Part shown: one piece after another, positions 16,504 through 23,710 of the stretch
Numbering within the stretch: the stretch's first letter is position 1
Layout of the letters: each line of letters opens with the position of its first letter
DNA from: CAYLPU01 sp964385635
GTDB taxonomy: Bacteria; Chloroflexota; Anaerolineae; B4-G1
Length of the DNA: 29,418 bases
NCBI GenBank assembly: GCA_964385635.1
Contig: CAYLPU010000062.1
Coordinates: 1 to 29,418, forward strand
Direction: 5' to 3'
The notes under the pieces: generated by a model
The model's input: only the letters and a program-made list of their open reading frames with translations
Told to the model about the DNA's origin: nothing
Database searches by the model: none
Made by a program: the position numbers and the translations under genes

Positions 16504-17247
16504 TTATGCTGCCTTCGATCCACGCCGTCCCGCCAATCGTTGGATGAGACGCACCATGAGAGCCTCCAGCCGCGCCTGGTAGCGCCAGAAGACCCACGCT
16601 AAGGCGGCCGCCCCGCCACCCAACGGGATCCACGCCCACCACGGTAACTCCGTCGCGTAGGCCCCCAACCAACAAGAGACGAACACTCCCGGCAGCCGCC
16701 CCAGCGTAGTCAGTACGAGCATACGTGGAATCACGAGCGGGCTGAGCCCAATCAGGAAACAAGCGATGTCGTCAGGGACCAGGGGGAACAGAAAGACGAG
16801 GAAGAAGAACAGCGGTCCCTGGCGGCCGGCGATCCGATCCCAGTGCGCCAACTTCTCCGGGCTCACCAGACGCTCAACCAGCGGTCGCCCAAACCAACGC
16901 CCCAACGCCATCGCTAGCGTCGTCCCCAGCAGCAGCCCGATCATGCTGTAGAGCGTGCCAGACCAGACGCCGTACAGATAGCCATTCACCAGTCCCACGA
17001 ACTGGCCCGGTACCGGTGCCAGGAGCACCTGCGCTACGTTGAGCGCGATACTGGCCAATGGACCCCAGGGGCCAAAGCCCGCCACCCATTCCCGTATGCG
17101 CTCCTGGTCGCTGAAAAGAGCCCACAGCGGTTCGCGCCAGTACCACAGCGTCCCGCCGATGGTGGCAACCAGCACCACCAGAAACGCGGTGCGCTTCCGT
17201 AGGACCGCGGTCCCCGCGCCCCCACCACCGCCCTGCCGCTCGCTCAC
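16504..17247 (-). CDS. TVP38/TMEM64 (DedA-like, VTT domain) membrane protein
   Basis: 247 residues. A TM helix near 18-35 is followed by the SNARE-associated/VTT domain (about 65-190): APVPGQFVGLVNGYLYG, the glycine-rich GLLLGTTLAMALGRWFGRPLVERL, then LFFFLVFLFPLVPDDIACFLIGLSPL with the Pro-Asp motif of the re-entrant region, and a final TM pair. Members of this superfamily are lipid scramblases or undecaprenyl-phosphate/phospholipid flippases, or act in metal and pH homeostasis; the exact substrate cannot be told here. Translation starts at a GTG that overlaps the TGA of the MFS gene upstream by 4 bp, so the two are co-transcribed and translationally coupled. Confidence 0.85.
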   Translation of the reverse strand: MSERQGGGGGAGTAVLRKRTAFLVVLVATIGGTLWYWREPLWALFSDQERIREWVAGFGPWGPLASIALNVAQVLLAPVPGQFVGLVNGYLYGVWSGTLYSMIGLLLGTTLAMALGRWFGRPLVERLVSPEKLAHWDRIAGRQGPLFFFLVFLFPLVPDDIACFLIGLSPLVIPRMLVLTTLGRLPGVFVSCWLGAYATELPWWAWIPLGGGAAALAWVFWRYQARLEALMVRLIQRLAGRRGSKAA

Positions 17248-18530
17248 GCTCGACCCTCATCACCGGCATCCCGCTGAGACGGCTTCAGCCCCAGGGTGAA
17301 CACGAAGCCGGCTGCCACAATCGCCGCCGTCACGCCGAAAAGCGTAGGATACGAAGTCGCCTCCAGCAGCCACCCACCCATCATCGGCACCACCGTCAGC
17401 ACCCCCATGATGGTGTTGCCCAGGCCGACGTAGGCCGGGCGTTTCCCCTCTGGCGCGATCTCCAGTAGATAGTTGATGAAGCCCAGCATCCACACGTTGT
17501 TCACAATCCCCAGCGATACATAGACGAAAGGGTATGCCCGGACCAGCCAGCCACCGCCTGCCAGGTGTGCTGCCAGCGCAAAAAGCGGCCCGGCCACCGC
17601 AGCCGCGCTCCCGATGCGGGCGACGTACCTCGGCCCCCAGCGTTCGCTGATCGGACCCAGCACAGCGCTGGCGATCACCCCTGCCAGTGTCTGGGCGACG
17701 ACAAATCCGCCGACGAGACTCTCCGGCAACCGCAGCACATCAGCCGCATGTCCCACGTAGAAAGGGACGGCTAAATCGATCATGCCGACCAGAATGCGAC
17801 AGACCATCAGGCGACGAAAGGCCGCGTCGGAAACCAGGAATTTCAGCCAGCCACGCTGCACTCGACCGTCCGCCTCCGGGCCTGCGTCCTGCGGTGGGGG
17901 CTCTCGTACCAAGATCAGGGCGACTGCCGAGGGAATAAACGACACGCCTGCCAGCGCGAAGAGCAGCGCGTAATTGGCGGGGAAATGGAATCTGGGACTG
18001 CTCAGTATCAACCCCACCAACGCCCCCACACCTACACCCAACAACCCGCTGATGACCTGGCCCACCCCAATCAAGCGACCCCGCCGCTTCAGCGGGATAG
18101 CCCGCGCCATGATGTCGAACCAGGCCACGCTACCGACACCATCGCTGGCGGCGAAGAGGCCAAAGCAGGCGAAAAACAGGACCAGCATAGCCGTGGGATA
18201 ACGGGCCAGCCCGGCCCACAACGATAGCGCGACCACCCAGAACAGAACCCGTCCGGCCATTCCGGCGATCATGTACGGCTTCTTGCGTGGCTTGTCGTTG
18301 ATCAAGCGGGCGGCCGCCAGTTGGGGCAGCAGCCAGCCGCCGCGGAAAATCGTACCGACCAGCCCGATCACAGGTGCTGAGTCGGTCAATTGACGGACGA
18401 AGGCAGGCAGCACGCTGCTGGGGCTGGTGAACGTCAAGGCCACCCCGAAGCAGACATAGTCAACTACGAAGGCGACGAAGTTCCAGCGGTAGTGGGGAGG
18501 CAATGTCTTGGGATTCTTGCTCACAGCCAT
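17244..18530 (-). CDS. Major facilitator superfamily transporter
   Basis: 428 residues with 12 predicted hydrophobic segments and the central cytoplasmic loop after TM6 (REPPPQDAGPEADGRVQRGW). Features of MFS exporters are visible: PSSVLPAFVRQL in the first periplasmic loop, RGRLIGVGQVISGLLGVGVGALVG in the TM4-5 region and LGPISERWGPRYVARIG, a motif A-like sequence between TM8 and TM9. The substrate is unknown; the family relation is to MFS proteins annotated only as permeases. It starts at an ATG with a weak ribosome site. It is the first gene of a two-gene minus-strand unit with the TVP38-like gene, overlapping by 4 bp. Confidence 0.88.
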   Translation of the reverse strand: MAVSKNPKTLPPHYRWNFVAFVVDYVCFGVALTFTSPSSVLPAFVRQLTDSAPVIGLVGTIFRGGWLLPQLAAARLINDKPRKKPYMIAGMAGRVLFWVVALSLWAGLARYPTAMLVLFFACFGLFAASDGVGSVAWFDIMARAIPLKRRGRLIGVGQVISGLLGVGVGALVGLILSSPRFHFPANYALLFALAGVSFIPSAVALILVREPPPQDAGPEADGRVQRGWLKFLVSDAAFRRLMVCRILVGMIDLAVPFYVGHAADVLRLPESLVGGFVVAQTLAGVIASAVLGPISERWGPRYVARIGSAAAVAGPLFALAAHLAGGGWLVRAYPFVYVSLGIVNNVWMLGFINYLLEIAPEGKRPAYVGLGNTIMGVLTVVPMMGGWLLEATSYPTLFGVTAAIVAAGFVFTLGLKPSQRDAGDEGRA

Positions 18531-18533
18531 CTG

Positions 18534-18724
18534 TCATAACTTAACGAAATGGTGTCTGTCAGTTGTCAAAATGGCGCTAAGTGGGCAACGAAACGGCCTG
18601 TTTTCGTGCCCAGGACGAATCTGGACACTTGATTTGGTCTGAAATTCAGGTCTGGCTGGCAAGATTTGCCCTGAATCGCAGGAAAACCGCTCCTTGAGAA
18701 ACCCAAAATGGCCTTAAGTTATGA
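18534..18724. repeat. Intergenic segment bounded by an 11-bp perfect inverted repeat
   Basis: TCATAACTTAA (18534-18544) and its exact complement TTAAGTTATGA (18714-18724) bracket a 191-bp non-coding stretch that fills the whole gap between the MFS start and the methylglyoxal synthase stop. Inside, AAAATGGCGCTAAGT and AAAATGGCCTTAAGT are similar direct repeats. No target duplication is visible. It may be an old MITE-like insertion or a paired operator; chance is unlikely but not excluded. Confidence 0.4.
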
Positions 18725-18731
18725 GGCATGC

Positions 18732-19106
18732 TCACAGCGCTTCTTCGGAGATGATCAGATCGGCTGTGGCGACGTTGGTGGCGATGGGCACGTTGTGGAC
18801 GTTGCAGGCGCGCAGCAGCGTCTGGATGTCGGGGTCGTGGGGGTGCTTATCGAGCGAGTCCACGAAAAAGAACACAGCGTCCACTTCACCCTGCGCCACG
18901 CGGGCTGCGATCTGCGCGTCACCCCCATGCGGCCCCGAAAGCAGGTACTCGACGTCTAACCCCACCTTCTCAATCAGCAGACGACCAGTCGTGGCTGTAG
19001 CGATCAGATTGAAGCACATCAGTTTTTCCCGATTGAACGTGGCGAAGGCGACCATGTCCGCCTTTTTGCCGTCGTGCGCGATCAGCGCGATGGTTTTCTC
19101 TGGCAT
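18732..19106 (-). CDS. mgsA: Methylglyoxal synthase
   Basis: 124 residues, within the short range of the family. The diagnostic blocks are all present: IALIAHDGKKADMV at the start, the phosphate-binding ATATTGRLL, LSGPHGGDAQIAARVAQGEVDAVFFFVD with the catalytic Asp of GGD, and HPHDPDIQTLLRACNVHNVPIATNVATADLII with the catalytic His region. It converts dihydroxyacetone phosphate to methylglyoxal and phosphate, a bypass of lower glycolysis used when phosphate is limiting or sugar phosphates build up; it acts in the cytoplasm. AGGAGG (19111-19116 on the minus strand) is 4 nt from the ATG and a promoter lies at 19129-19156. It stands alone, divergent from the secreted-protein gene. Confidence 0.93.
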   Translation of the reverse strand: MPEKTIALIAHDGKKADMVAFATFNREKLMCFNLIATATTGRLLIEKVGLDVEYLLSGPHGGDAQIAARVAQGEVDAVFFFVDSLDKHPHDPDIQTLLRACNVHNVPIATNVATADLIISEEAL

Positions 19107-19128
19107 AGCACCTCCTATGACGCTCCAG

Positions 19129-19156
19129 AGTGTACCACGAAGCAGGATGCCGTCAA
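19129..19156 (-). promoter_or_regulatory. Sigma70-type promoter of mgsA
   Basis: On the minus strand TTGACG (19151-19156) is followed after 16 bp by TACACT (19129-19134), 22 bp upstream of the mgsA start codon. Confidence 0.5.
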
Positions 19157-19194
19157 GCCAGCGGGCCGGCAGGGATTACAGAGCAGTTACCCTC

Positions 19195-19304
19195 TTTTGA
19201 CTTCCTTTTGACTTTTGTACTACCCTGCGGTAGACTAATAGCACAGATCGGAGTGTAGCACCGACATAATCCTCGCCGCAATCGTATTCACCGAGGAGGG
19301 TAGT
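19195..19304 (+). promoter_or_regulatory. Promoter-leader repeat, copy 1
   Basis: Two tandem TTTTGACTT boxes 11 bp apart; the second supplies a -35 TTGACT (19208-19213), 17 bp before a -10 TAGACT (19231-19236). A leader of about 60 nt ends with AGGAGG (19294-19299), 5 nt before the ATG at 19305. The whole block of about 110 bp recurs at 20933-21043 with scattered substitutions that spare the -35 and change the -10 to TACACT, closer to consensus. The tandem TTTTGACTT boxes could be an operator for a regulator binding one helical turn apart. Confidence 0.65.
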
Positions 19305-20783
19305 ATGAAACGCATCCTGTGTGCGTCAGTGGCTATCATAGCGGTAGTCTTGTTACTGTTGTCATCACTGTCCCTGGGCTCCATTGGTGCTGATCGCCCC
19401 ATGCAAAAAGCCGCAATAACCCCCACTGCCTTTGACTATCTGCCCCTGGTTGCCAAGGAGTATCCATCTAGTCCTATACCGCAAGTGGTCCAGCCGGGGG
19501 ACTTGCAGTATCTTGGTGCGTTCCGGCTGCCTGGTGGCGACGTGCGGCCGGAGACCTTTGCTTACGCTGGGAATGCAATGACCTTCAATCCCAATGGAGA
19601 CCCTTCGGGTTCCAATGACGGATTTCCAGGGTCATTGTTCATAACAGGACACGACAGATTGGCCTATGGGGAACTGCCGGATGGCAGCCAGGTGGCCGAA
19701 ATCAGAATTCCCGTGCCGGTCATAACGGATACCTTGGAAGAACTCAGTCAAGCGGAATTTCTCCAGGGGTTTCACAATGTGGCCGAAGGGTTTTTCACAG
19801 AGCTCGAAGAGCTCCCCCGCATAGGAATGGAGTATCTGGATACCTCAGCAACCGGCCCCAAGATACATCTGGCCTGGGGGCAGCACTTTGAGCCTGAAAC
19901 GCCAGTTGCTACCCATGCCTGGTTCGATCCAAACCTGGAAGCGCCTGATATGCAGGGAACCTGGTTCATCGGCAACCAGTCTTGTTACAGTGTCAATGGA
20001 TATATGTTCGAGATCCCGGCATCCTGGGCAGATGAATACGCAGAGGGCCGATACCTGGGAACCGGACGCTTCAGGGATGGCGGCTGGTCAGGAATGGGGC
20101 CGGCACTCTTTGCCTATCGCCCCTGGATTGATGATGCCGGTACACCCGCGTCGGCAGGAACACATCTTGAGGAGACGGTGCTATTGCTCTACGAGAGTTC
20201 ATTGAATACCGGCAACATTGAACGCTGTCTCGACGGCTACCAACACCCTGACGAATGGGAAGGAGGCGCCTGGATAACGACCAACACAGGCAAGTCAGCG
20301 ATCCTGTTTGCCGGCACCAAGGGAACAGGAGCAAAGTACTGGTATGGATATACCAATCCTGCCGGCCCCGAATATCCATGCGTGGACGAGGCATCTGTTG
20401 GAGAGTTCACCGTCTGCTGGCTGGCCGATGGCACGCCCTGTCCGGAAGAAGATCTGACAGAATGTGAAGGTCACCCTGACAGCAGAGGCTGGTGGAGCGC
20501 CCGCTTCGATGCCCAGTTCATCCTCTACGATCCGGCGGACCTCGCCCAGGTAGCAGAGGGGGGAATAGAGTCCTGGGAGCCTCAGCCTTATGCCTCCCTG
20601 GACATAGACGAATATCTGTTTCTCAATCCTCCAGAAAGCGAACAAGACATGCTGGGCACCGGAGTTCAGCGCATACACCGGATTGGCGCCGTTGCCTACG
20701 ACCGGAACAACGATCTCCTGTATGTTTTAGAACTGTTTGCAGATGATGCCAAGCCGGTGGTGCATGTGTGGAGTGTGCAGTGA
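19305..20783 (+). CDS. Secreted protein of unknown function
   Basis: 492 residues. An N-terminal signal peptide (KR start, hydrophobic 8-27) is followed by FDYLPLVAKEY, a short motif often found just after the signal peptide of secreted Anaerolineae proteins. The mature part starts LQYLGAFRLPGGDVRPETFAYAGNAMTFNP and continues with Trp-, Gly- and Tyr-rich beta segments (GSLFITGHDRLAYGELPDG, HLAWGQHF, GTWFIGNQSCYSVNGYMFEIP, GAWITTNTGKSAILFAGTKGTG) and ends AVAYDRNNDLLYVLELFAD, which together suggest a beta-propeller-like fold. Six Cys residues cluster in CVDEASVGEFTVCWLADGTPC and a following CEG, probably disulfides. I do not recognise an enzyme family. It is expressed from the repeated promoter block directly upstream. 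Confidence 0.78.
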   Translation: MKRILCASVAIIAVVLLLLSSLSLGSIGADRPMQKAAITPTAFDYLPLVAKEYPSSPIPQVVQPGDLQYLGAFRLPGGDVRPETFAYAGNAMTFNPNGDPSGSNDGFPGSLFITGHDRLAYGELPDGSQVAEIRIPVPVITDTLEELSQAEFLQGFHNVAEGFFTELEELPRIGMEYLDTSATGPKIHLAWGQHFEPETPVATHAWFDPNLEAPDMQGTWFIGNQSCYSVNGYMFEIPASWADEYAEGRYLGTGRFRDGGWSGMGPALFAYRPWIDDAGTPASAGTHLEETVLLLYESSLNTGNIERCLDGYQHPDEWEGGAWITTNTGKSAILFAGTKGTGAKYWYGYTNPAGPEYPCVDEASVGEFTVCWLADGTPCPEEDLTECEGHPDSRGWWSARFDAQFILYDPADLAQVAEGGIESWEPQPYASLDIDEYLFLNPPESEQDMLGTGVQRIHRIGAVAYDRNNDLLYVLELFADDAKPVVHVWSVQ

Positions 20784-20807
20784 GATGTCCTCAAATACTG
20801 AAGCGCA

Positions 20808-20921
20808 GTCCAAGAATCTCTGCGCCTTTGCGTCTCTGCGTTAAGAATCGCCCTTCTTCCAGGGAAGTCTAGTCAAACATTCGTGGAATTCGCATATTCG
20901 TGCCATTCGTGATAAAAGCAC
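20808..20921. repeat. Degenerate short-period intergenic repeats
   Basis: Two stretches show internal near-repetition: CTCTGCG / CTTTGCG / CTCTGCG (period about 8-9) and ATTCGTGGA / ATTCGCATA / TTCGTGCC / ATTCGTGA (period about 9-10). Very similar strings are, from memory, dispersed in many environmental genomes including Chloroflexota; only the local periodicity is seen here. Confidence 0.45.
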
Positions 20922-20932
20922 GGAGTTCATGG

Positions 20933-21043
20933 TTTTGACTTCCTTTTGACTTTTGTACTAACCTACGGTACACTAATAGCGTAGACCGGAGTGCAGCACC
21001 GGCGCGGTCCTCGTCGCAATCGCAGTTTACCGAGGAGGGCAAT
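20933..21043 (+). promoter_or_regulatory. Promoter-leader repeat, copy 2 (orphan)
   Basis: Same order as copy 1: tandem TTTTGACTT boxes, -35 TTGACT (20946-20951), 17 bp, -10 TACACT (20969-20974), leader, and GAGGAGGG just before the position where copy 1 has its ATG. Here the ATG is immediately followed by TGA (ATGTGA), leaving only a GTG-initiated 24-codon frame. The gene it once served appears to be lost or replaced by intron-like sequence. Confidence 0.62.
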
Positions 21044-21253
21044 GTGAACGATTGGCAGCCGACCCCTATCCAGGGAGAGATCCTGGTAGGTGGTTGGCTG
21101 TGTTGTTTGTCGGATTAGCCGGTCCTGCTCAGATCCAGAGGTAAAGGAAACCTTGCCGGGACACGGAGGGCCGAATCAACAAGGCAAATCTTCACTGCGG
21201 GGGATAGCATAGACGCCGTGATAGTACGTGCTGCGGAAGCGAGGCTGTCTGAA

Positions 21254-21325
21254 GAGCCCGAGTGCGAGAAAACCGCACACCGGGATGTGTGGAGGGCTGT
21301 TGGGTAACTGGCACTCCTACTACGA
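21254..21325 (+). mobile_element. Group II intron 3' end-like sequence (domains V-VI), copy 1
   Basis: Domain V-like hairpin at 21254-21286: AGCCCGA-GTGCG-loop-CGCAC-ACCGGGAT with the AGC triad position at its 5' side. Domain VI-like hairpin at about 21287-21325: GTGGAG...GTTGGGTAAC...CTCCTACTAC with an unpaired A eight nt from the end, as expected for a branch point, and an AC-type end. No reverse transcriptase gene is present and no GTGYG 5' end could be placed, so this would be a remnant. Recognised from memory of intron ends, not by folding. Confidence 0.45.
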
Positions 21326-21352
21326 TGGCGGCGCGCTCGAAGGCAGGACCAC

Positions 21353-21853
21353 ATGTTTCAGGACATTGATTCAATCAAAGAGGCAGGCTTTCAAGGCTTT
21401 CTCACAATCGACCATCTTCGAAGGACGCAACTCAAAGACGTTCCCAAAGAGATGGGCGTCTACCTGATCGTACGCGACTCTGCTGCGCCGCCCGTGTTCC
21501 TCGCCGTGAGCCCAGCGGGTCACTTCAAAGGCGACGATCCCACTGTGCCAGTTGAGAAGCTTTGCAGAAACTGGGTGAAAGGGACTCTTGTTCTCTACAT
21601 CGGTAAGGCCGGCGGGCCCAGGCAAGACGCGACACTTCGAACACGACTCGCTATATGCCTCAAGTTCGGGGAGGGGCAACCGGTGCCGCACTGGGGTGGG
21701 CGCTTGGTCTGGCAGGTGGCGGGTTCGGGTGCGTTTCTGGTGTGTTGGAAACCAACACCGCATCACATTCCCGACAAGGTAGAGAAGCGCCTGATCACCA
21801 ACTTCAGGGACGCGCACAACGGACAGCGGCCATTCGCCAACCTGCGGGACTAG
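21353..21853 (+). CDS. GIY-YIG-like endonuclease family protein
   Basis: 166 residues, no signal or TM. GVYLI (about residue 35) and LVLYIGKAG (about 80) give the two halves of the GIY-YIG motif; then LRTRLAICLKF supplies the conserved Arg and DKVEKRLITNF the conserved Glu, in the right order. The two halves are about 40 residues apart instead of the usual 10 or so, because of an insertion (AAPPVFLAVSPAGHF...). GIY-YIG nucleases are found in intron homing, repair and restriction. The gene lies between two sequences resembling group II intron 3' ends, so it may travel with them (inference). The ribosome site is weak (AGGA, 5 nt upstream). An unrelated repurposed fold is possible. Confidence 0.62.
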   Translation: MFQDIDSIKEAGFQGFLTIDHLRRTQLKDVPKEMGVYLIVRDSAAPPVFLAVSPAGHFKGDDPTVPVEKLCRNWVKGTLVLYIGKAGGPRQDATLRTRLAICLKFGEGQPVPHWGGRLVWQVAGSGAFLVCWKPTPHHIPDKVEKRLITNFRDAHNGQRPFANLRD

Positions 21854-21858
21854 CAAGC

Positions 21859-21919
21859 GTGCGGCCTAGCTATGGTCGGCGGGGCAGTGGTGAGCGCCAC
21901 CGCCGCTGCAGAACCGCAC
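21859..21919 (-). repeat. Dispersed structured repeat, copy 1
   Basis: On the minus strand this reads CGGTTCTGCAG...ACTGCCCCGCCGACCATA...GGCCGCAC and matches 23290-23353 over most of its length, including an identical 16-base core TGGTCGGCGGGGCAGT (plus strand). Inside, GTGG and CCAC plus GGCGG and CCGCC can form a hairpin. CGGTT followed by such a hairpin is how group II domain V ends and domain VI begins, so it may also be an intron-end remnant, in the opposite orientation. Confidence 0.55.
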
Positions 21920-21968
21920 GCCGGGATCTATGCGAGGGGTGTTGGGTAACTGACAGTCCTACCGTGGT
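21911..21968 (+). mobile_element. Group II intron 3' end-like sequence, copy 2 (truncated)
   Basis: GAACCGCACGCCGGGATCT followed by TGTTGGGTAACTGACAGTCCTACC parallels 21273-21320 (ACCGCACACCGGGAT, TGTTGGGTAACTGGCACTCCTAC). The 5' half of the domain V-like hairpin is absent and replaced by the dispersed repeat. It ends about 50 bp before the lipoprotein gene. Confidence 0.42.
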
Positions 21969-22020
21969 AACGCGTCATTTGACAGAGTGGCGTGCCGCGG
22001 AATACCGGGAGGCGATGGCT

Positions 22021-23166
22021 ATGAATGCAAGAAAGCTCAGCAAGCTCATCTGCCTATTGGCGGCAGTGACGCTGTCGCTTACATTCAGTGGGTGCGTCAA
22101 AGCACGAGTTGCAATCACTGTGGAGCCAGATGGTTCTGGAACATTGGGTGTGGCTGTAGGAATGACCCAACAAGCCATGTCCCTGGCTGGTACTGACGGC
22201 GAGGGCTTAATGCAAAGATTAAGCCAAGAGCTATCTGCTGAGGAAGAGTCAGGGGAAGATGTTGCAGTTAGGCGCTGGACAGAAGGTGAGTACGAATGGA
22301 TTGAAGCCACCTCATCTTTTGCAGACTTGGCCGATCTGAACTCGCGTCTGGGTGACACCGAGTTGTTCGAGAGGTTTTCATTGATCCATCAACAAGGACT
22401 GATCAAAGATCAGTTTATGCTCGATGCGCGACTTGCCCCACTTCTCGGGGATGAGGAGAGGCCTCAAGACTTGATTGTCGACCCCAGTGGTATGTTCGAG
22501 TTCCAGATATCTGTGCGTCTTCCTGGGGATGTAACTCAGACCAACGGCATCTTTGCGAGCGACTCGAACACGATGTTGTGGACGGTTAACAACTATGAAC
22601 CGTTGGAAATGCACGCGGTCAGTGAGACATGGAACTGGTTCAATGTTGGCATTCTGGCAGCCATAGTACTCGCTGGTGGCACCCTAGTTGCGGTTGGCGC
22701 TGGGATTGTGTTCTACCGTGCAAGTGGTAGGAAGAGAGAGTCACACCTCCTTGCCTCCGGCACACGTACTCATCTCTCTGCGCCGCACCCTTCACCCAAA
22801 CCAACCCCGAAGCCCAGAGAAGCAGCGTTTACGTCCGACGTGACAGAATCGCCTGCCGCTTCATTTGGAAAAGCATCACCAGGCCTTGCAGTTCCATCAA
22901 ATGCTCTGTCGCAGATCAACGGGCGTGAGCTTCTTGACCAGGTCAACAAGCACATATTGAGTAACACAGGTGCTATTACCGAGGCGCCAAATGAGATCCG
23001 GATGAGCTGGCCGGTTGCCCCCGGGAGATTGAGTAAACGAGAGATCCGGATCAGAGTGTTGGACTGCCGGACTCTGACAATCAATGGGGTCCACGTTCCT
23101 GCTGCCCAGGACGATGTCAAACAGGCCCTAATCGCCGTATTAAGACAAATGAAAGAGTTGTCGTAG
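22021..23166 (+). CDS. Lipoprotein with DUF3153/LppM-like domain and C-terminal TM helix
   Basis: 381 residues from the ATG at 22021, chosen because GGGAGG (22007-22012) is 8 nt upstream and because a lipoprotein signal follows directly: KLSKLICLLAAVTLSLTFSGC, with the lipidated Cys near residue 24. The frame from 21655 overlaps the GIY-YIG gene and is rejected. The mature N-terminus VKARVAITVEPDGSGTLGVAVGM is typical of the LppM/DUF3153 type; the domain runs to about 195. A TM helix (about 205-230, GILAAIVLAGGTLVAVGAGIVFY) is followed by a Pro/Ser linker and a small C-terminal domain (INGRELLDQVNKHIL ... REIRIRVLDCRTLTINGV). Function is unknown. Its codon use is less GC-rich than that of the kinase cluster. 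No operon partner is visible. Confidence 0.75.
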   Translation: MNARKLSKLICLLAAVTLSLTFSGCVKARVAITVEPDGSGTLGVAVGMTQQAMSLAGTDGEGLMQRLSQELSAEEESGEDVAVRRWTEGEYEWIEATSSFADLADLNSRLGDTELFERFSLIHQQGLIKDQFMLDARLAPLLGDEERPQDLIVDPSGMFEFQISVRLPGDVTQTNGIFASDSNTMLWTVNNYEPLEMHAVSETWNWFNVGILAAIVLAGGTLVAVGAGIVFYRASGRKRESHLLASGTRTHLSAPHPSPKPTPKPREAAFTSDVTESPAASFGKASPGLAVPSNALSQINGRELLDQVNKHILSNTGAITEAPNEIRMSWPVAPGRLSKREIRIRVLDCRTLTINGVHVPAAQDDVKQALIAVLRQMKELS

Positions 23167-23289
23167 CCTTGAAGCCTTTGGACAGGGACGCGGCTAACAG
23201 ACGCATGGTGCGATCCGTTCGCTCGAAACCGCGCACCGCGACTTGTTCGCCCGAAGCGTGGAGGATGAGCGGGGAAGTCAGGTCAAGTG

Positions 23290-23353
23290 GTGCGCGGCCC
23301 AAGTTATGGTCGGCGGGGCAGTCGCCCACCCCGCTGTTACTGCCAAACCGTGC
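23290..23353 (-). repeat. Dispersed structured repeat, copy 2
   Basis: On the minus strand: GCACGGTTTGGCAG, then AGCGGGGTGGGCGACTGCCC, then CGCCGACCATA and GGCCGCGCAC. GCGGGG and CCCCGC pair in a hairpin. Same orientation as 21859-21919. The domain V-like upstream half is missing; instead the REP-like string abuts it. Confidence 0.55.
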
Positions 23354-23358
23354 GTGAG

Positions 23359-23384
23359 ACTCCTTCGGCAGGCTCAGGACAGGC
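23359..23384. repeat. REP-like intergenic string
   Basis: CTCCTTCGGCAGGCTCAGGA followed by CAGGC. Strings of the form CCTTCGrCArGCTCAGGACA are, from memory, highly repeated between genes in many environmental genomes. Only one copy occurs in this window. Confidence 0.4.
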
Positions 23385-23710
23385 AGCGCAAAGACACCGG
23401 CGACGTCGCCAAGCCAGGCGCAGCCGGGAGGGCGGCCCGCCGTGGGTGTGACGACGGCCTTTCGCCGCAAGACTAGCCCGCGCCCCCGCGTTTTTCGCCT
23501 ACCGGCACCTTTCGTGGTGGGGGAAGTGGGGCGGTTGGCGGCGTTCGTTTGTGCAAGTGACGCTGTTGGATATAATAGAGACGGGCCACAGTCGCCCATC
23601 TTATCTTAGTGCGAAGTGCCGCCAGGGAGAGCGATTCCTTGAGTTATCAAGCGGACGGCAGGCTGGTGCCCCCACACCACACGTATTATACGAGGAAGTG
23701 TTGATCGCAG

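Larger units (their letters stand above)
20784..21352. other. Repeat-rich intergenic region with orphan promoter and intron-like RNA end
   Basis: No convincing gene. It contains two period-like repeats (CTCTGCGCCTTTGCGTCTC at about 20819-20837; ATTCGTGGAATTCG then TTCGTGCCATTCGTG at about 20879-20911), the second promoter-leader copy (20933-21043), a 24-codon GTG frame (21044-21118) in place of the expected gene, and a group II intron-like domain V-VI (21254-21325). Confidence 0.6.
23167..23710. other. Intergenic region without a supported gene
   Basis: Frames here lack start context and known domains. It holds the second copy of the dispersed structured repeat (23290-23353), a REP-like string (23359-23384) and a possible promoter whose -10 TATAAT is at 23571-23576 (the -35 TTGTGC at 23549-23554, 16-bp spacing, is weak). 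Close to the next gene is a small palindrome CGTAT-T-ATACG (23682-23692). Confidence 0.55.

Noticed and set aside
18540..18568. Promoter for the MFS gene (minus-strand TTGACA near 18563-18568)
   Set aside because: The -35 box is perfect, but no acceptable -10 box lies 16-18 bp away.
21655..22020. N-terminal extension of the lipoprotein gene
   Set aside because: It lies in another frame of the GIY-YIG gene and across the repeats; a lipoprotein signal begins at 22021 with a good ribosome site.
23169..23357. Short plus-strand ORF after the lipoprotein gene
   Set aside because: No ribosome site, composition-driven Arg/Ser translation, and it runs through the dispersed repeat.
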